Source: Rossellomorea aquimaris TF-12
GTDB taxonomy: Bacteria > Bacillota > Bacilli > Bacillales > Bacillaceae_B
DNA length: 64,000 nucleotides
Direction: 5' to 3'
NCBI RefSeq assembly: GCF_001648555.1
Contig: NZ_LQXM01000027.1
Span: 351,453-415,452, forward strand
Positions 53,184 through 63,409 of the stretch are shown here, piece after piece (the first letter of the stretch is position 1; every line of letters begins with the position of its first letter). A model generated the notes under the pieces. The model was not told the origin of the DNA. It was given only the letters and a program-made list of their open reading frames with translations, and made no database searches. Made by a program: the position numbers and the translations under genes.

Positions 53184-53210
53184 AAGATGTTTTTATTTCA
53201 GATACGCAAG

Positions 53211-53347
53211 AAGTGGTTGATTTCCGCTCCAGGTTGCTCGCTTTCCGCGGGGCGTGAGTTGAGCCTCCTCGGGCTTTTGCCCTGTGGGGTCTCAACTTTC
53301 CCGCTATTCCCGCAGGAGTCGAGCACCTTACGCTCCAATCAACTTTC
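53211..53347 (+). repeat. Hairpin repeat family 2, intact copy D
   Basis: Ends AAGTGGTTGATTTCCGCTCC and GCTCCAATCAACTTTC form imperfect terminal inverted repeats, with CGCTTTCCGCGGG, a GCCTCCTCGGGC block and CCCGCAGGAGTCGAGC inside; TTGCTCG near 53233 pairs with CGAGC near 53320. GC-rich against an AT-rich background. Similar elements are, from memory, widespread in Bacillaceae intergenic DNA. Confidence 0.8.
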
Positions 53348-53471
53348 TAAGTATGAGTTTCTTAATATAGACTAATATAAATACCTTATACCTTTCGAAA
53401 ACAGCCATTTTTCAAGGTGTACAGTGGTCGATTTTTGCTTGTATAGTTTTAGATTGTTTTTTCACTATCCA

Positions 53472-53637
53472 GCTCTGTCACAAACTCCTTATAGATGGTG
53501 AGGGAAACTACGTAGACTCTTGCGGAAGTACGGTCGTGCCGTGACCCCTGGAAGCGAAGCTGAGGAGGCTAGGCCGAACGTCCGCGGAAAGCGGAGCGGT
53601 TCACCTCACCATCCTGCACATACTAGTCGACAGAGCC
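53472..53637 (+). repeat. Dispersed hairpin repeat, family 1, copy C (longest)
   Basis: CTCTGTC near 53473 pairs with GACAGAG at 53629, and ATGGTGAGG (53494) with CCTCACCAT (53604), leaving a GC-rich centre with GGAAGCGAAGCTGAGGAGGC and TCCGCGGAAAGCGGAGCGG. Copies A (12164, reversed, deleted) and B (18563) align with it. Confidence 0.8.
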
Positions 53638-53690
53638 ATTGACAACACTTATGTTATAAAACAACAACTTTTGCGAAAAGAACAATTTAA

Positions 53691-53730
53691 AAAACAGAGT
53701 GGAACATGTCTTTTTGTTCCACTCTGTTTT
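53691..53730. terminator. Hairpin terminator after repeat C
   Basis: AAAACAGAGTGGAAC / GTTCCACTCTGTTTT, 15-bp perfect stem followed by TTTTATG. It can end menA transcripts that read through the repeats. Confidence 0.85.
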
Positions 53731-53820
53731 TTTATGTTTTAATGACACCACTTTCGGATAAAGTATGGATAGTACATTATTTATCTAAATTCAGCTTTTA
53801 TTGGTACAGGCTGAACATTA

Positions 53821-54597
53821 ATGAAGGATGTGAAGAAAGTGATTTCAAACAGTCAAATAGAGACATTAAAAAAGGAATTACTCCAACAAGAAAGTCAGTT
53901 ACAGGAGCATTTAAATCGAGATTTAGACAGTCTTCATCATACAAATGAACGAGATAATTCAGGGGAACTTTCTCTCTATGATAATCATCCTGCAGATATG
54001 GGAACCGAATTATATGAAAGAGAAAAGGATTATGCAATTGATGATCATGCAAAAATTGAATTAAATAAAATTCAGAACGCATTACAGGCAATCACAGAAG
54101 GAACTTATGGGCAATGTAAAGAATGTGGGCAAGAGATTCCTTACGAACGATTAGAAGTTATTCCTACCACACTGTACTGCAAAGATCATTCACCTGAGCA
54201 ATCAACACCTCAAGACAGACCGGTGGAGGAAGATGTTTTACAACCTCCAATCGATAATGAGTTTAGACACAAATCAGAGGGAAATGTTCGTGATGACGAA
54301 GACAGCTTCCAAGAGGTAGGACGTTTTGGCACCTCAGAAACCCCGTCTGACTTTGAAGGTGATTATGAAGACTACTCTGAACTTTACCAGGGTGAAGACA
54401 CATCAGAAGGATTCACAGAGGATTTTGAATCCTTTGTCGGGACTGACATTGAAGGCTCTAACCGAAAGGCATACCCTTCAAAGACCCATGAAAACTATGA
54501 AGAAATGCTTGATGAAAATGATATTGAATCAACCATGGGAGACATCCCATATAAAGATGGCGATAGTTATGTTTCAAACAAAAAGAATAATAAATAA
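53821..54597 (+). CDS. yteA: YteA-like DksA/TraR zinc-finger protein
   Basis: 258 residues. A helical coiled-coil hairpin (SQIETLKKELLQQESQLQEHLNRDLDSLHH...YEREKDYAIDDHAKIELNKIQNALQAITEG) leads to a DksA-type C4-like zinc finger TYGQCKECGQEIPYERLEVIPTTLYCKDH. The C-terminal 120 residues are a highly acidic, repetitive tail. YteA of B. subtilis is a comparable sporulation-linked protein; whether it binds RNA polymerase is not shown. The start is uncertain: ATG at 53821 lacks a clear ribosome binding site and a GTG six codons later (53839) is possible. Confidence 0.85.
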   Translation: MKDVKKVISNSQIETLKKELLQQESQLQEHLNRDLDSLHHTNERDNSGELSLYDNHPADMGTELYEREKDYAIDDHAKIELNKIQNALQAITEGTYGQCKECGQEIPYERLEVIPTTLYCKDHSPEQSTPQDRPVEEDVLQPPIDNEFRHKSEGNVRDDEDSFQEVGRFGTSETPSDFEGDYEDYSELYQGEDTSEGFTEDFESFVGTDIEGSNRKAYPSKTHENYEEMLDENDIESTMGDIPYKDGDSYVSNKKNNK

Positions 54598-54600
54598 ATG

Positions 54601-54634
54601 AAAATGCTTGGGGTCCTTTATTCCCAAGCATTTT
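54601..54634. terminator. Bidirectional terminator between yteA and glgP
   Basis: AAAATGCTTGGG / CCCAAGCATTTT stem, 12 bp, just after the yteA stop. Confidence 0.85.
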
Positions 54635-54642
54635 CTCATTCT

Positions 54643-57048
54643 CTATTGTGTTAAACTTCCATGGGCAATTCCCCATATGTCTTTCGCGTACTCTTCAATC
54701 GTACGATCACTTGAGAAATATCCAGAGTTTGCAATATTTTGTAAGCACATTCGTGACCATTCTTCTTTCTTCTCATAGGCTCTACCAGCTATATCATGTA
54801 CTCTTACATACGAATCAAAATCACGTAAAACAAAGAAATGATCATTTTCAGTTAATAAAGAGTCATAAATCATTTCAAAATGGTCTCCGGCTTCAGGAAG
54901 TGTATCATCAATCAGTTGAGACAACACCTTTTTAATACGCGTATCATAGTGATAATACTCCATGGCATAGTAGCCTCCATGCGACTGATATTTCATTACT
55001 TCCTCTGCAGTCAGACCGAAGATAAAGATATTATCGATCCCCACTTGCTCTAAAATTTCAATATTCGCTCCATCCAGAGTGCCTAACGTAAGAGCACCAT
55101 TCATCATAAACTTCATATTCCCCGTTCCAGAAGCCTCCTTACTCGCTGTGGAAATCTGTTCAGAAATATCCGCTGCGGGAATGATTTCTTCTGCAAGAGA
55201 AACTCGATAATTTTCTAAAAACACCACTTTAATTCGATCCCTGACAAGTGGATGATTGTTTACTAAATCTGCTACGGAATGAATCAGTTTTATAATTTTC
55301 TTTGCGTAAAAATAGCCTGGAGAGGCTTTCGCTCCAAATATAAACGTTCGAGGATGAAAGTCAAAGCTAGAATCCTCTATACAACGATTATATAGATGAA
55401 GAATGTGCAGTACATTCAACAATTGGCGTTTATAGGCATGCAGTCTTTTCACTTGAATATCAAAGATTGATGTTGGGTCTACTCTAAGTCCATTATTTTT
55501 GAAAATTCGTTCTGTTAATTTATTCTTGTTTAGTTGTTTCACGTTATATAATTCATTTAAAAAGGATGAATCTTGACTGAAATTCTGCAAGTTTACTAGT
55601 TTGCCTGGTTGCCCAATCCAATCATCTCCAATAGCTGTACTAATTAGCTTAGCTAATGGAGGATTACTATTAAGCAGCCATCTTCTATGGGTAATGCCAT
55701 TGGTTTTGCTGTTGAATTTCCCAGGATAATATTGATAGAATAAGTTCATTTCTCTCTGCTTTAATATTTCCGTATGAATTTTCGCCACTCCATTTACACT
55801 AAAGCTACCGACAATAGCAAGATGAGCCATTTTCACTTCATCATGTGAAATAATCGCCATCTCCTCGATTCTTTTCCAATCACCAGGGTATGCTTTCCAT
55901 AAATCCTTACAGAACCGTTCATTGATTTCATTTACAATCATATATATCCTCGGCAATAAAGGTTGAAAAATACGAATAGGCCATCTCTCTAAAGCCTCAG
56001 ATAGAGTGGTATGATTTGTATAAGCGAATGTTTTCGTTGTAATCTCCCAAGCCTCCTCCCACTCAAAAGAATGCTCGTCTATCAGAACTCTCATCAATTC
56101 TGGTATGGCAAGAACAGGGTGAGTGTCATTTATATGAATCGATATATTCTCATGCAACTCTTTTAAATGTCCATACCGATAAAGATATGAATTAAGAATG
56201 GAACGAATGCTTGCTGATACTAAGAAGTATTGCTGCTTTAAACGAAGTATTTTTCCTTCATCATGTGTGTCATCTGGATAAAGGAATTCCGTAATGGCTT
56301 CTGTATCCCGCTTGTACTTCATCATATCTTTCCCTGCTTTATAAGCTGCTGGCTCAGCACTCCACAGTCTCAAGGTATTCACTGTTGATGTTTCGTGACC
56401 TACCACAGGCATATCATAGGGAACCGCCGATACAACTTCAGCTTCTACATGACGAAACTTTAAAACATCCTCTTCTTTATAAGATTCCACCTTGCCCCAA
56501 AAAGGAACCTCAACAGCTAAGTCTGATTTTCGCACCTCCCAAACATGACCATGTCGTAACCATTGTTCAGGTAATTCCATTTGAAATCCGTTGACAATTT
56601 TTTGCTCAAACAGACCATGCTTGTATCGAATCCCGCATCCATGACCAGGTAAATTGAGGGAGGCTAAGGAATCCAAAAAACACGCTGCCAGTCTCCCTAA
56701 TCCTCCATTCCCAAGACCTGCATCATGTTCAACTTCCTCTATTTCACTCAAATCTATCCCTAAATCCTTTAAGCCTTTATCCACGATATCGTAAATACCT
56801 AAGTTCATTAGATTTTGACGCAGCAGACGGCCGAGGAGAAATTCGATGGATAGATAGTAGACTTGCTTTTGCTTACTAAAACGATATTGTTCATTGGTGT
56901 GAATCCAATTCATACTAATGTACTCACGAATTAGATTGCCCAAAGTGAAGAATTGATCCTGAGTTGTGGATTCAGGGAAGGTTTTTCCGTACATCATTTC
57001 GAGCTTTTTCAGAAACATTTCTTTAAACTCATTGTGATCAGAAAACAT
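54643..57048 (-). CDS. glgP: Glycogen phosphorylase
   Basis: 801-residue GT35 enzyme releasing glucose-1-phosphate from glycogen. The PLP-binding block EASGTGNMKFMMNGALTLGTLDGANIEI and the N-terminal GLGNGGLGRLAACFLDSLASLNLPGHGCGIRYKHGLF are diagnostic. The ATG at 57048 has AAGGAG 7-8 nt upstream; the frame opens 10 codons earlier. It overlaps the end of glgA by 11 bp and is the last gene of glgBCDAP. Confidence 0.96.
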   Translation of the reverse strand: MFSDHNEFKEMFLKKLEMMYGKTFPESTTQDQFFTLGNLIREYISMNWIHTNEQYRFSKQKQVYYLSIEFLLGRLLRQNLMNLGIYDIVDKGLKDLGIDLSEIEEVEHDAGLGNGGLGRLAACFLDSLASLNLPGHGCGIRYKHGLFEQKIVNGFQMELPEQWLRHGHVWEVRKSDLAVEVPFWGKVESYKEEDVLKFRHVEAEVVSAVPYDMPVVGHETSTVNTLRLWSAEPAAYKAGKDMMKYKRDTEAITEFLYPDDTHDEGKILRLKQQYFLVSASIRSILNSYLYRYGHLKELHENISIHINDTHPVLAIPELMRVLIDEHSFEWEEAWEITTKTFAYTNHTTLSEALERWPIRIFQPLLPRIYMIVNEINERFCKDLWKAYPGDWKRIEEMAIISHDEVKMAHLAIVGSFSVNGVAKIHTEILKQREMNLFYQYYPGKFNSKTNGITHRRWLLNSNPPLAKLISTAIGDDWIGQPGKLVNLQNFSQDSSFLNELYNVKQLNKNKLTERIFKNNGLRVDPTSIFDIQVKRLHAYKRQLLNVLHILHLYNRCIEDSSFDFHPRTFIFGAKASPGYFYAKKIIKLIHSVADLVNNHPLVRDRIKVVFLENYRVSLAEEIIPAADISEQISTASKEASGTGNMKFMMNGALTLGTLDGANIEILEQVGIDNIFIFGLTAEEVMKYQSHGGYYAMEYYHYDTRIKKVLSQLIDDTLPEAGDHFEMIYDSLLTENDHFFVLRDFDSYVRVHDIAGRAYEKKEEWSRMCLQNIANSGYFSSDRTIEEYAKDIWGIAHGSLTQ

Positions 57049-58483
57049 GGCTTTCACTCCTTGATACCAAGTCTGCATAAAGTTGATTATACTTAAAGGC
57101 TGATTGAGCCCAACTATAATCTTTATTCATGGCAGTCCTTACGATATGATTCCATGTTTCTGGATTCTCATGATAATATGTCAGAGCTCTCTTATAGGTA
57201 TAAAGCAAATCGTGTGCATTAAAGTTTTTAAATGAGAAACCATTACCTGTTTTCGTTTCTTCATTGTATGACTCCACTGTGTCATTTAAGCCGCCTGTTT
57301 CCCGTACAAGGGGTAATGCCCCATATCTCATGGCGATTAACTGTCCTAGCCCGCATGGCTCGAATTTTGAAGGCATCAAAAACAAGTCTGAAGCAGAATA
57401 GATTTGTTTTGCTAAATCTTCATTAAATCCTATTTGAACCCTAACTTTCGAAGAATATTGAGACTGCATCTCTCGGAAAAACTGTTCAAACTCCCAATCT
57501 CCCGTTCCCAACAAAACAAATTGGACCTCTTCTTGAATCATTTCATGAAAAACAGCCCGAATGAGTTCCAGTCCTTTTTGATTAGTTAATCTTGAAATAA
57601 TAGCTACAAGAGGAATTCGTTCATTCTCTTCTAACCCTAACTGTTTTTGTAAATGAAGCTTAGCTTTCATTTTTCCTTGAATGTTTCCACTAAAGAAGGG
57701 AAACTCCCCTTCTTCGGGATTATATACAGAATCATCTATACCATTAAGGATCCCGAGTAACTGGTTAGATCGTTGATTTAATATGCCATGCAGCTTTTCC
57801 CCATAATAAGGGGTAAGAATTTCCTCTTTATATGTAGGGCTTACGGTTGTCACATAATCCGAAGAAATCAATGCTGCCTTCATAAAATTGATATTCCCAT
57901 AAAACTCGAGATAATCAGAATGAAAATACTTGTCATGAATCCCTAATAAATCGGTCATGACAGGCTTAGGAAATACCCCTTGGAATTGAAGATTGTGAAT
58001 CGTAAACACGCTTCTCATAAAGGAATACCCTGGTCTGTCTTGATACTCCGTTCTCAATAAAAAGGGAACCATTCCTGTGTGCCAATCGTGACAATGAACA
58101 ACATCAGGATAAAAATCCAGAACGTTCATACCTTCTAACACGGATCTGGTGAAAAATGCAAAGCGTTCACCATCATCAAAATAGCCATATAATTGATCTC
58201 GGTTAAAATAATATTCATTGTCAACAAAATAATAGGTTACGCCACTTTCAACTATTTCTTCAATACCACAATATTGGTTCCGCCATCCAATCGAAACAAA
58301 AAATTCTCTCTTTTTCTTCATTTTAGAGCGAAACTCATGAGGGATTCCACCATATTTAGGTAGAATCACTCTAACATCAGTCCCTAAACTCCTTAGCTCC
58401 TTAGGTAATGCACCTGCAACGTCTGCTAAGCCACCTGACTTAATAAAAGGGACACATTCAGATACAACAAATAACACCTTCAC
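57038..58483 (-). CDS. glgA: Glycogen synthase (ADP-glucose)
   Basis: 481-residue GT5 glucosyltransferase. MKVLFVVSECVPFIKSGGLADVAGALPKEL is the ADP-glucose-binding KxGGL start, and the C-terminal PSKFEPCGLGQLIAMRYGALPLVRETGGLNDTV is the second half of the active site. Starts with GTG overlapping the glgD stop as GTGA, so glgD and glgA are translationally coupled. Confidence 0.95.
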   Translation of the reverse strand: MKVLFVVSECVPFIKSGGLADVAGALPKELRSLGTDVRVILPKYGGIPHEFRSKMKKKREFFVSIGWRNQYCGIEEIVESGVTYYFVDNEYYFNRDQLYGYFDDGERFAFFTRSVLEGMNVLDFYPDVVHCHDWHTGMVPFLLRTEYQDRPGYSFMRSVFTIHNLQFQGVFPKPVMTDLLGIHDKYFHSDYLEFYGNINFMKAALISSDYVTTVSPTYKEEILTPYYGEKLHGILNQRSNQLLGILNGIDDSVYNPEEGEFPFFSGNIQGKMKAKLHLQKQLGLEENERIPLVAIISRLTNQKGLELIRAVFHEMIQEEVQFVLLGTGDWEFEQFFREMQSQYSSKVRVQIGFNEDLAKQIYSASDLFLMPSKFEPCGLGQLIAMRYGALPLVRETGGLNDTVESYNEETKTGNGFSFKNFNAHDLLYTYKRALTYYHENPETWNHIVRTAMNKDYSWAQSAFKYNQLYADLVSRSESHVF

Positions 58484-59508
58484 GAATTCATCAGCGCTCC
58501 TTGTATCATTCCTTTCCGAATGACAATTGGTTTGGTAGGATCTCCTATTAGCTTCACGCCATCCTCGACTCTTACATCTTTGTCTAATATTACATTCTCT
58601 AATACACAGTTATCTCCAATTTGACTCTTTTGCATAATAATACTATTTGAAATAGAGGTATTCACACCCACCTTTACCGCTCGAAACATAGTAGAATTTT
58701 GAACTTTCCCTTTAATATAACAGCCATTTGCAATAATACTGTTTTTCACACTGGCAGCTGAAGTATAGCGAGTTGGTGGTTCATCTTTAACCTTTGTATA
58801 TATTGGGGTATCCTTTTTAAAGAGTTCTTTCCAATAGTTAATATTTAACAGCTTCATACTTGCTTCGTAATAATCCTCAATGCAATCAATGGTTTCAACA
58901 AAACCAATATGTTCATATCCACATACCTTAAACTCACTTTCAATATCCTCTACAACATCCTTCATGCACGTATACCCAGTATTGCGTCGTTCATTGATTA
59001 ACTCAATCAGCGTAGACGTTTTTACTAAGTACATGTCTAAGGATTTCCCGTTATGACGAATTTCCGTTATATCACAACCGATTCGGATATGTCTTTCTAA
59101 AACAGGTAAATAATTAATGTTACACAAAGTAAAGCAGTTACTGATTAAAGCGTACTCTTGGGAACTCCGATTAAAATAATCAATATGGTGTGCAAAATGA
59201 TTAAAGGAGCCTACTCCCTCCTCACTTGCATCCAGACTTGGTGCCGGAAAGAAGAATAATCCGTCACGCTTTCTGTTTAAGTCCCAGTTCTTTCCTGAAC
59301 CCAGGTGGTCCATGAGAGAACGATATTGGAACTTAGGGAATATTGCCACAGAACCGATATCAGAATTCACCATATTCGAAAGAACAAAATCAATTAACCG
59401 ATACCTTCCTGCTATGGGTAAAGCAGCCAATGAACGATGTAAAAGTAAATCCTCTAACGAATCATAATAACTAGTCGCATCAATAACACCAAGCAATGAA
59501 TTTTTCAA
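58480..59508 (-). CDS. glgD: ADP-glucose pyrophosphorylase regulatory subunit GlgD
   Basis: 342-residue paralogue of GlgC. The N-terminus MKNSLLGVIDATSYYDSLEDLLLHRSLAALPIAGRYRLIDFVLSNMVNSDIGSVAIF keeps the fold but lacks the glycine-rich GGxGxRL nucleotide loop of GlgC, as expected for the non-catalytic subunit in Firmicutes that form a GlgC-GlgD heteromer. Beta-helix repeats end the protein. TTG start at 59508 with AGGAGG upstream. Confidence 0.93.
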   Translation of the reverse strand: MKNSLLGVIDATSYYDSLEDLLLHRSLAALPIAGRYRLIDFVLSNMVNSDIGSVAIFPKFQYRSLMDHLGSGKNWDLNRKRDGLFFFPAPSLDASEEGVGSFNHFAHHIDYFNRSSQEYALISNCFTLCNINYLPVLERHIRIGCDITEIRHNGKSLDMYLVKTSTLIELINERRNTGYTCMKDVVEDIESEFKVCGYEHIGFVETIDCIEDYYEASMKLLNINYWKELFKKDTPIYTKVKDEPPTRYTSAASVKNSIIANGCYIKGKVQNSTMFRAVKVGVNTSISNSIIMQKSQIGDNCVLENVILDKDVRVEDGVKLIGDPTKPIVIRKGMIQGALMNS

Positions 59509-59548
59509 AACACTTCCTCCTCTTAAGTTGTATTATAGATTTCAACCG

Positions 59549-60706
59549 TTACACTTCTTCTTGTTCAAGTAGTGTTTCAATGAATGATTCAGTGACCAAT
59601 ATGATTTCATCAGATCCCTCTTCAGGCATAATACATACCCCATTTGGAACCTTTACATTTGATGGAACAATCGCTTGTTCAATATATGCATTCTCCCCGA
59701 TAACAGCATCAGGCATAATAACTGAACGGCTGACGTGCGCTCCTTTTTTAACGGTCGTGCCTTGAAAGAGAACAGATTTACTAATACTTCCTTCAATGGT
59801 GCATCCTTCGTTCACAAGAGATCCTTCAACAAGAGCGTCTTCCGAAATATACTGTGGCGGCTCATTAGGGTTGACAGAATACACTCTCCAATCATGATCA
59901 AATAAATTTAATTTGTTTTTCTCATCAATCAAATCCATATTTGCTTCCCATAGACTTTTAACCGTACCTACATCCTTCCAATATCCTTTAAAGGGATAGG
60001 CCATTAACTTCTTCTTCTCATCCAGGAGCAAAGGAATGACATCCTTTCCAAAATCATGGCTTGAATCAGGGTTACGCTCATCCATCTCTAAATAATCTTT
60101 TAAAACACTCCAATTAAAAATATAGATTCCCATTGAGGCAAGATTACTCTTAGGGTAGGCAGGCTTTTCCTCGAACTCCGTGATTCTCATCTCTTCATTG
60201 GTATTCATCAGCCCGAATCGACTTGCTTCATCCCAACCAACCTCTATAACAGAGATAGACACATCTGCTTTTTTCTCAATGTGATAATCCAACATTTTGC
60301 TATAATCCATTTTATAAATGTGATCTCCTGATAAAATCAAAACATACTCTGGATCGTACTGTTCCAAGTAATTCATATTTTGGTAGATGGCACTTGCTGT
60401 CCCTGTATACCATCTCATTTCAGAGGATTCAGCATATGGTGGCAAAACCGTTACTCCTCCATTTTTCCGATCAAGATCCCATGCACTACCTATTCCAATA
60501 TAAGAATTTAAGACTAATGGTTGATATTGAGTAAGAACACCCACCGTGTCGATTCCTGAATTTGTACAATTACTCAAAGTGAAGTCAATGATGCGGTACT
60601 TCCCTCCAAAAGGAACAGCAGGTTTCGCTAGGTTTTTTGTTAACGAACTCAACCGACTCCCTTTTCCTCCTGCTAATAACATAGCCACACATCGTCCTTT
60701 TGCCAT
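59549..60706 (-). CDS. glgC: Glucose-1-phosphate adenylyltransferase GlgC
   Basis: 385-residue catalytic ADP-glucose pyrophosphorylase. [43 protein letters not shown] is the nucleotide-binding start, followed by [37 protein letters not shown] and a C-terminal left-handed beta-helix. It makes ADP-glucose for GlgA. ATG 60706 follows GGGGAGA; 16 bp separate it from glgB. Confidence 0.96.
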   Translation of the reverse strand: MAKGRCVAMLLAGGKGSRLSSLTKNLAKPAVPFGGKYRIIDFTLSNCTNSGIDTVGVLTQYQPLVLNSYIGIGSAWDLDRKNGGVTVLPPYAESSEMRWYTGTASAIYQNMNYLEQYDPEYVLILSGDHIYKMDYSKMLDYHIEKKADVSISVIEVGWDEASRFGLMNTNEEMRITEFEEKPAYPKSNLASMGIYIFNWSVLKDYLEMDERNPDSSHDFGKDVIPLLLDEKKKLMAYPFKGYWKDVGTVKSLWEANMDLIDEKNKLNLFDHDWRVYSVNPNEPPQYISEDALVEGSLVNEGCTIEGSISKSVLFQGTTVKKGAHVSRSVIMPDAVIGENAYIEQAIVPSNVKVPNGVCIMPEEGSDEIILVTESFIETLLEQEEV

Positions 60707-60722
60707 TCTTCTATCTCCCCTT

Positions 60723-62585
60723 TCAGTTTATTGGTTTTAAGTAAACAGCAGCATATGGCGGGATCGTCATTTCCACATATCCATCTCTTCCATGATACGC
60801 CCCTTGATGCACATGAAGAGGATGAGGATTTACTTGATGTGAACCACCAAATCGATCATCATCACTATTCCATATTTCTTCGTAATAAGAAGCAAGATTT
60901 ACTCCCACCTTATACTGGTGATAAACATTAGGACTGAAATTACAGATTACCACTAGATGATCATTGCTCTCTTTAGCCTTTCGAATAAAGGAAAAAATCT
61001 GTTGATCTGCATTATTCACATCAATCCACTCGAACCCTTCTGAACGATGATCGAGCTCATATAATGGTTTAGCACCTTTATATAAATGCAGAAGTTCTTT
61101 AAAATATGAATTAAATTTGTGATGAAATTCGTAACTTGTTAAATGCCAATCTATTTCTTCTAGATCCTTCCACTCTGAAAAAGGAGCGTATTCACTGCCC
61201 ATAAACAATAACTTCTTTCCTGGGTGTGCTACTAAATAGCTAAGTAGCAGTCGATACTGAGCAAACTTTTGCCAATAGTCTCCCGGCATCTTATTTAACA
61301 AAGACTTCTTCCCATGAACAACTTCATCATGAGAAAATGGAAGGACGTAATTCTCGGAAAATGCGTATAAAAGAGAAAACGTAATCAATGAATGAACATC
61401 TCTTCGCTCTGAAGGGGGCGTTTCCATATATTTCAGAACATCATTCATCCAGCCCATATTCCATTTATAATTAAAGCCGAGTCCACCATAATGAACAGGA
61501 GATGTGACCTGTGGCCAATCTGTTGAATCCTCTGCAATCATTAATATGGACGAGTCATATTCGAATACAGACTGATTTAATTTCTTTAAAAACTGAAGGG
61601 CTCCATCATTCGGTGACATCTCTCCTTGATTAGCCCAGTAAATAATGTTTGAAACTGCATCTATTCGAAATCCATCAATATGATAAACTTCCATCCAAAA
61701 GCGGGCATTTGATAGAAGGAAGCTTCTAACCTCTCCCTTTCCTAAATCAAAGTTGGCTGTTCCCCACGTATAATTTTCACGATCACGTTCTTCTCCATAT
61801 TCATATACAAATGAACCATCAAACTCATAAAGTCCATGTGCATCCTTACAAAAGTGCCCTGGTACCCAATCCAATATCACCCCAATATTATGTACATGAC
61901 ATTCATTTATGAACTGCATTACCTCATGGGGAGACCCATAACGACTTGTAGGGGAATAATAACCAGTGCTCTGATAGCCCCATGAACGATCAAAAGGATG
62001 CTCCGTTATAGGGAGTAGCTCAATATGAGTAAAACCATGTTCCTTCACATGGGGAATTAACTCTTGTGCCAGCTCTTTGTAAGAAAGAAACTCTCCCTTA
62101 TTCTTCTTCCATGTCCCCAAATGGACTTCATAAATGAACATAGGCTGATCATACACAGTCTTCTTTGACCGTTGTTCCAGCCACTCTTCATCCTCCCATT
62201 GGAAGCCTTGTAATTCATAGACCATACTTGCAGTACGGGGGCGTTTCTCTGATGCAACCCCATAAGGATCTGCCTTAAGCTTTTTAACACCTGATGAAGT
62301 CATAATTTCATATTTATATGTTTCACCCGATAAATTCCCATCTACTCTAATTGTCCAAATACCTTCATTATTTCTTTTGCTAAGCTTATAATGAAGCCCA
62401 TTCCAATCATTGAATGAACCTACTAACCTAACACCTCTGGCATTCGGTGCCCAAACGCAAAATTCTGTATAGGTTCCAGAAGGAGTTCTCCTCACATGGG
62501 AGCCCATAAACTGATAAGCTTGCTGCATACTTCCCTCATGAAATAAAAAAACATCATAATCAGATATCATCATTGCGTTCATCAT
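60723..62585 (-). CDS. glgB: 1,4-alpha-glucan branching enzyme
   Basis: 620-residue GH13 enzyme forming alpha-1,6 branches. An N-terminal CBM48 ([12 protein letters not shown]...GIWTI) precedes the catalytic barrel with nucleophile in [14 protein letters not shown], the acid/base Glu in [10 protein letters not shown] and [10 protein letters not shown]. First gene of the operon. The start is uncertain: two ATGs at 62585/62582 and another at 62573 lie close to a weak GGTGAG; the longest is kept. Confidence 0.95.
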   Translation of the reverse strand: MMNAMMISDYDVFLFHEGSMQQAYQFMGSHVRRTPSGTYTEFCVWAPNARGVRLVGSFNDWNGLHYKLSKRNNEGIWTIRVDGNLSGETYKYEIMTSSGVKKLKADPYGVASEKRPRTASMVYELQGFQWEDEEWLEQRSKKTVYDQPMFIYEVHLGTWKKNKGEFLSYKELAQELIPHVKEHGFTHIELLPITEHPFDRSWGYQSTGYYSPTSRYGSPHEVMQFINECHVHNIGVILDWVPGHFCKDAHGLYEFDGSFVYEYGEERDRENYTWGTANFDLGKGEVRSFLLSNARFWMEVYHIDGFRIDAVSNIIYWANQGEMSPNDGALQFLKKLNQSVFEYDSSILMIAEDSTDWPQVTSPVHYGGLGFNYKWNMGWMNDVLKYMETPPSERRDVHSLITFSLLYAFSENYVLPFSHDEVVHGKKSLLNKMPGDYWQKFAQYRLLLSYLVAHPGKKLLFMGSEYAPFSEWKDLEEIDWHLTSYEFHHKFNSYFKELLHLYKGAKPLYELDHRSEGFEWIDVNNADQQIFSFIRKAKESNDHLVVICNFSPNVYHQYKVGVNLASYYEEIWNSDDDRFGGSHQVNPHPLHVHQGAYHGRDGYVEMTIPPYAAVYLKPIN

Positions 62586-62640
62586 CTCACCTACATTTTT
62601 TCAATCTACTAACTACTTTCTTTGATATACTTGAAAATCC

Positions 62641-62669
62641 TTTATATAAACATCGTCCAATTCCGACAA
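62641..62669 (-). promoter_or_regulatory. Candidate promoter of glgBCDAP
   Basis: TTGTCG (62664-62669) and TATAAA (62641-62646) with a 17-nt spacer, about 55 bp before glgB. The B. subtilis glg operon is sporulation-controlled, and no clear sigma-E match was found here. Confidence 0.55.
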
Positions 62670-63409
62670 TATCCTACACGGAGGGAGATCTAGTAACAAC
62701 AAATGTAAATAAGTTCCAAATGATAGGGTTTTCATTACGAATTTTTGATGAATGGTGTCGAAAGGTTTTTTCATTAAAAAAGAAGAAGTAGTTTTAAATA
62801 GAAGATAGAAAACTCATGTATAAGAATTTATTTTGGTTTTAGAATCTTAGAGTGGTTAATTAGGAAGTGGCTAAAGAATAAAAATGTTGGCTATTGCTGA
62901 GTAGGTAAATCTAATAAAAGTATTTGGAAGGTAAGATTGTTTATACATGGGGATAGTGATATAGGTTATGAATCGATGAACTAAATATGGTAGGGGGAAA
63001 CTAAATCTAAGAGTAATAAAAGTGATTACTACTTCTTAATTAAATACAAGATGTGCTCACAAAGTGGCTCAATTCACCTTAAATCTGGCCCAATTTCCTT
63101 GAAAAGTGGCTCAATATATAGAGATTCTGGCCCAATTCTACAAACTATCTGATTTCAGAGTAGCGTTTACGGAATAATATAAGTTCATATTGTAGAATTC
63201 CGAAAATGTTATTGCTCCTACACACATTTCTAGATGAATTTGCCTCCAAGTATTAGAATCCATTTAACATCAAAGAAACCCTTTTAAAATGAATGACTAG
63301 ATTATTAAAGAAAACGTAATACAAAATATAGAAGCATATTATACACTTAGGTTATCTAGATTTTGATAAAAGCATCTTCGTATAATTGTTAAATGAAAGG
63401 AGATTAATT
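62670..63409. other. Long gene-free region with a phased 21-bp repeat
   Basis: About 740 bp of AT-rich sequence with no ribosome binding site-backed reading frame. The only clear structure is the four-fold repeat at 63061-63138. Confidence 0.6.
63061..63138 (+). repeat. Four GGCYCAAT motifs at exact 21-bp period
   Basis: GGCTCAAT at 63066 and 63108 and GGCCCAAT at 63087 and 63129: each start is 21 bp after the previous. At the next level the 35-bp unit AAAGTGGCTCAAT-N10-TCTGGCCCAATT occurs twice, 42 bp apart, with different 10-nt spacers. Confidence 0.85.

Larger units (their letters stand above)
53184..53690. other. Repeat-filled gap after menA
   Basis: About 640 bp separate menA from the next gene. 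Apart from two GC-rich hairpin repeats (53211-53347 and 53472-53637) and a terminator at 53691, nothing gene-like is seen; an open frame across the first repeat has no ribosome binding site. Confidence 0.6.

Noticed and set aside
53187..53375. 62-residue open frame downstream of menA
   Set aside because: It runs through the GC-rich hairpin repeat at 53211-53347 and lacks a start signal.
59549..60706. GlgC and GlgD as a recent duplication
   Set aside because: The proteins are strongly diverged and the GlgC-GlgD pair is the normal arrangement in Firmicute glg operons.
62573..62791. 72-residue frame on the plus strand upstream of glgB
   Set aside because: Overlaps the glgB start and its promoter, has no good ribosome binding site and ends in a poly-Lys tail from an A-rich stretch.
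63061..63138. GGCYCAAT array considered as CRISPR repeats
   Set aside because: The conserved part is only 8-13 bp and the spacers 8-13 bp, too short for CRISPR.
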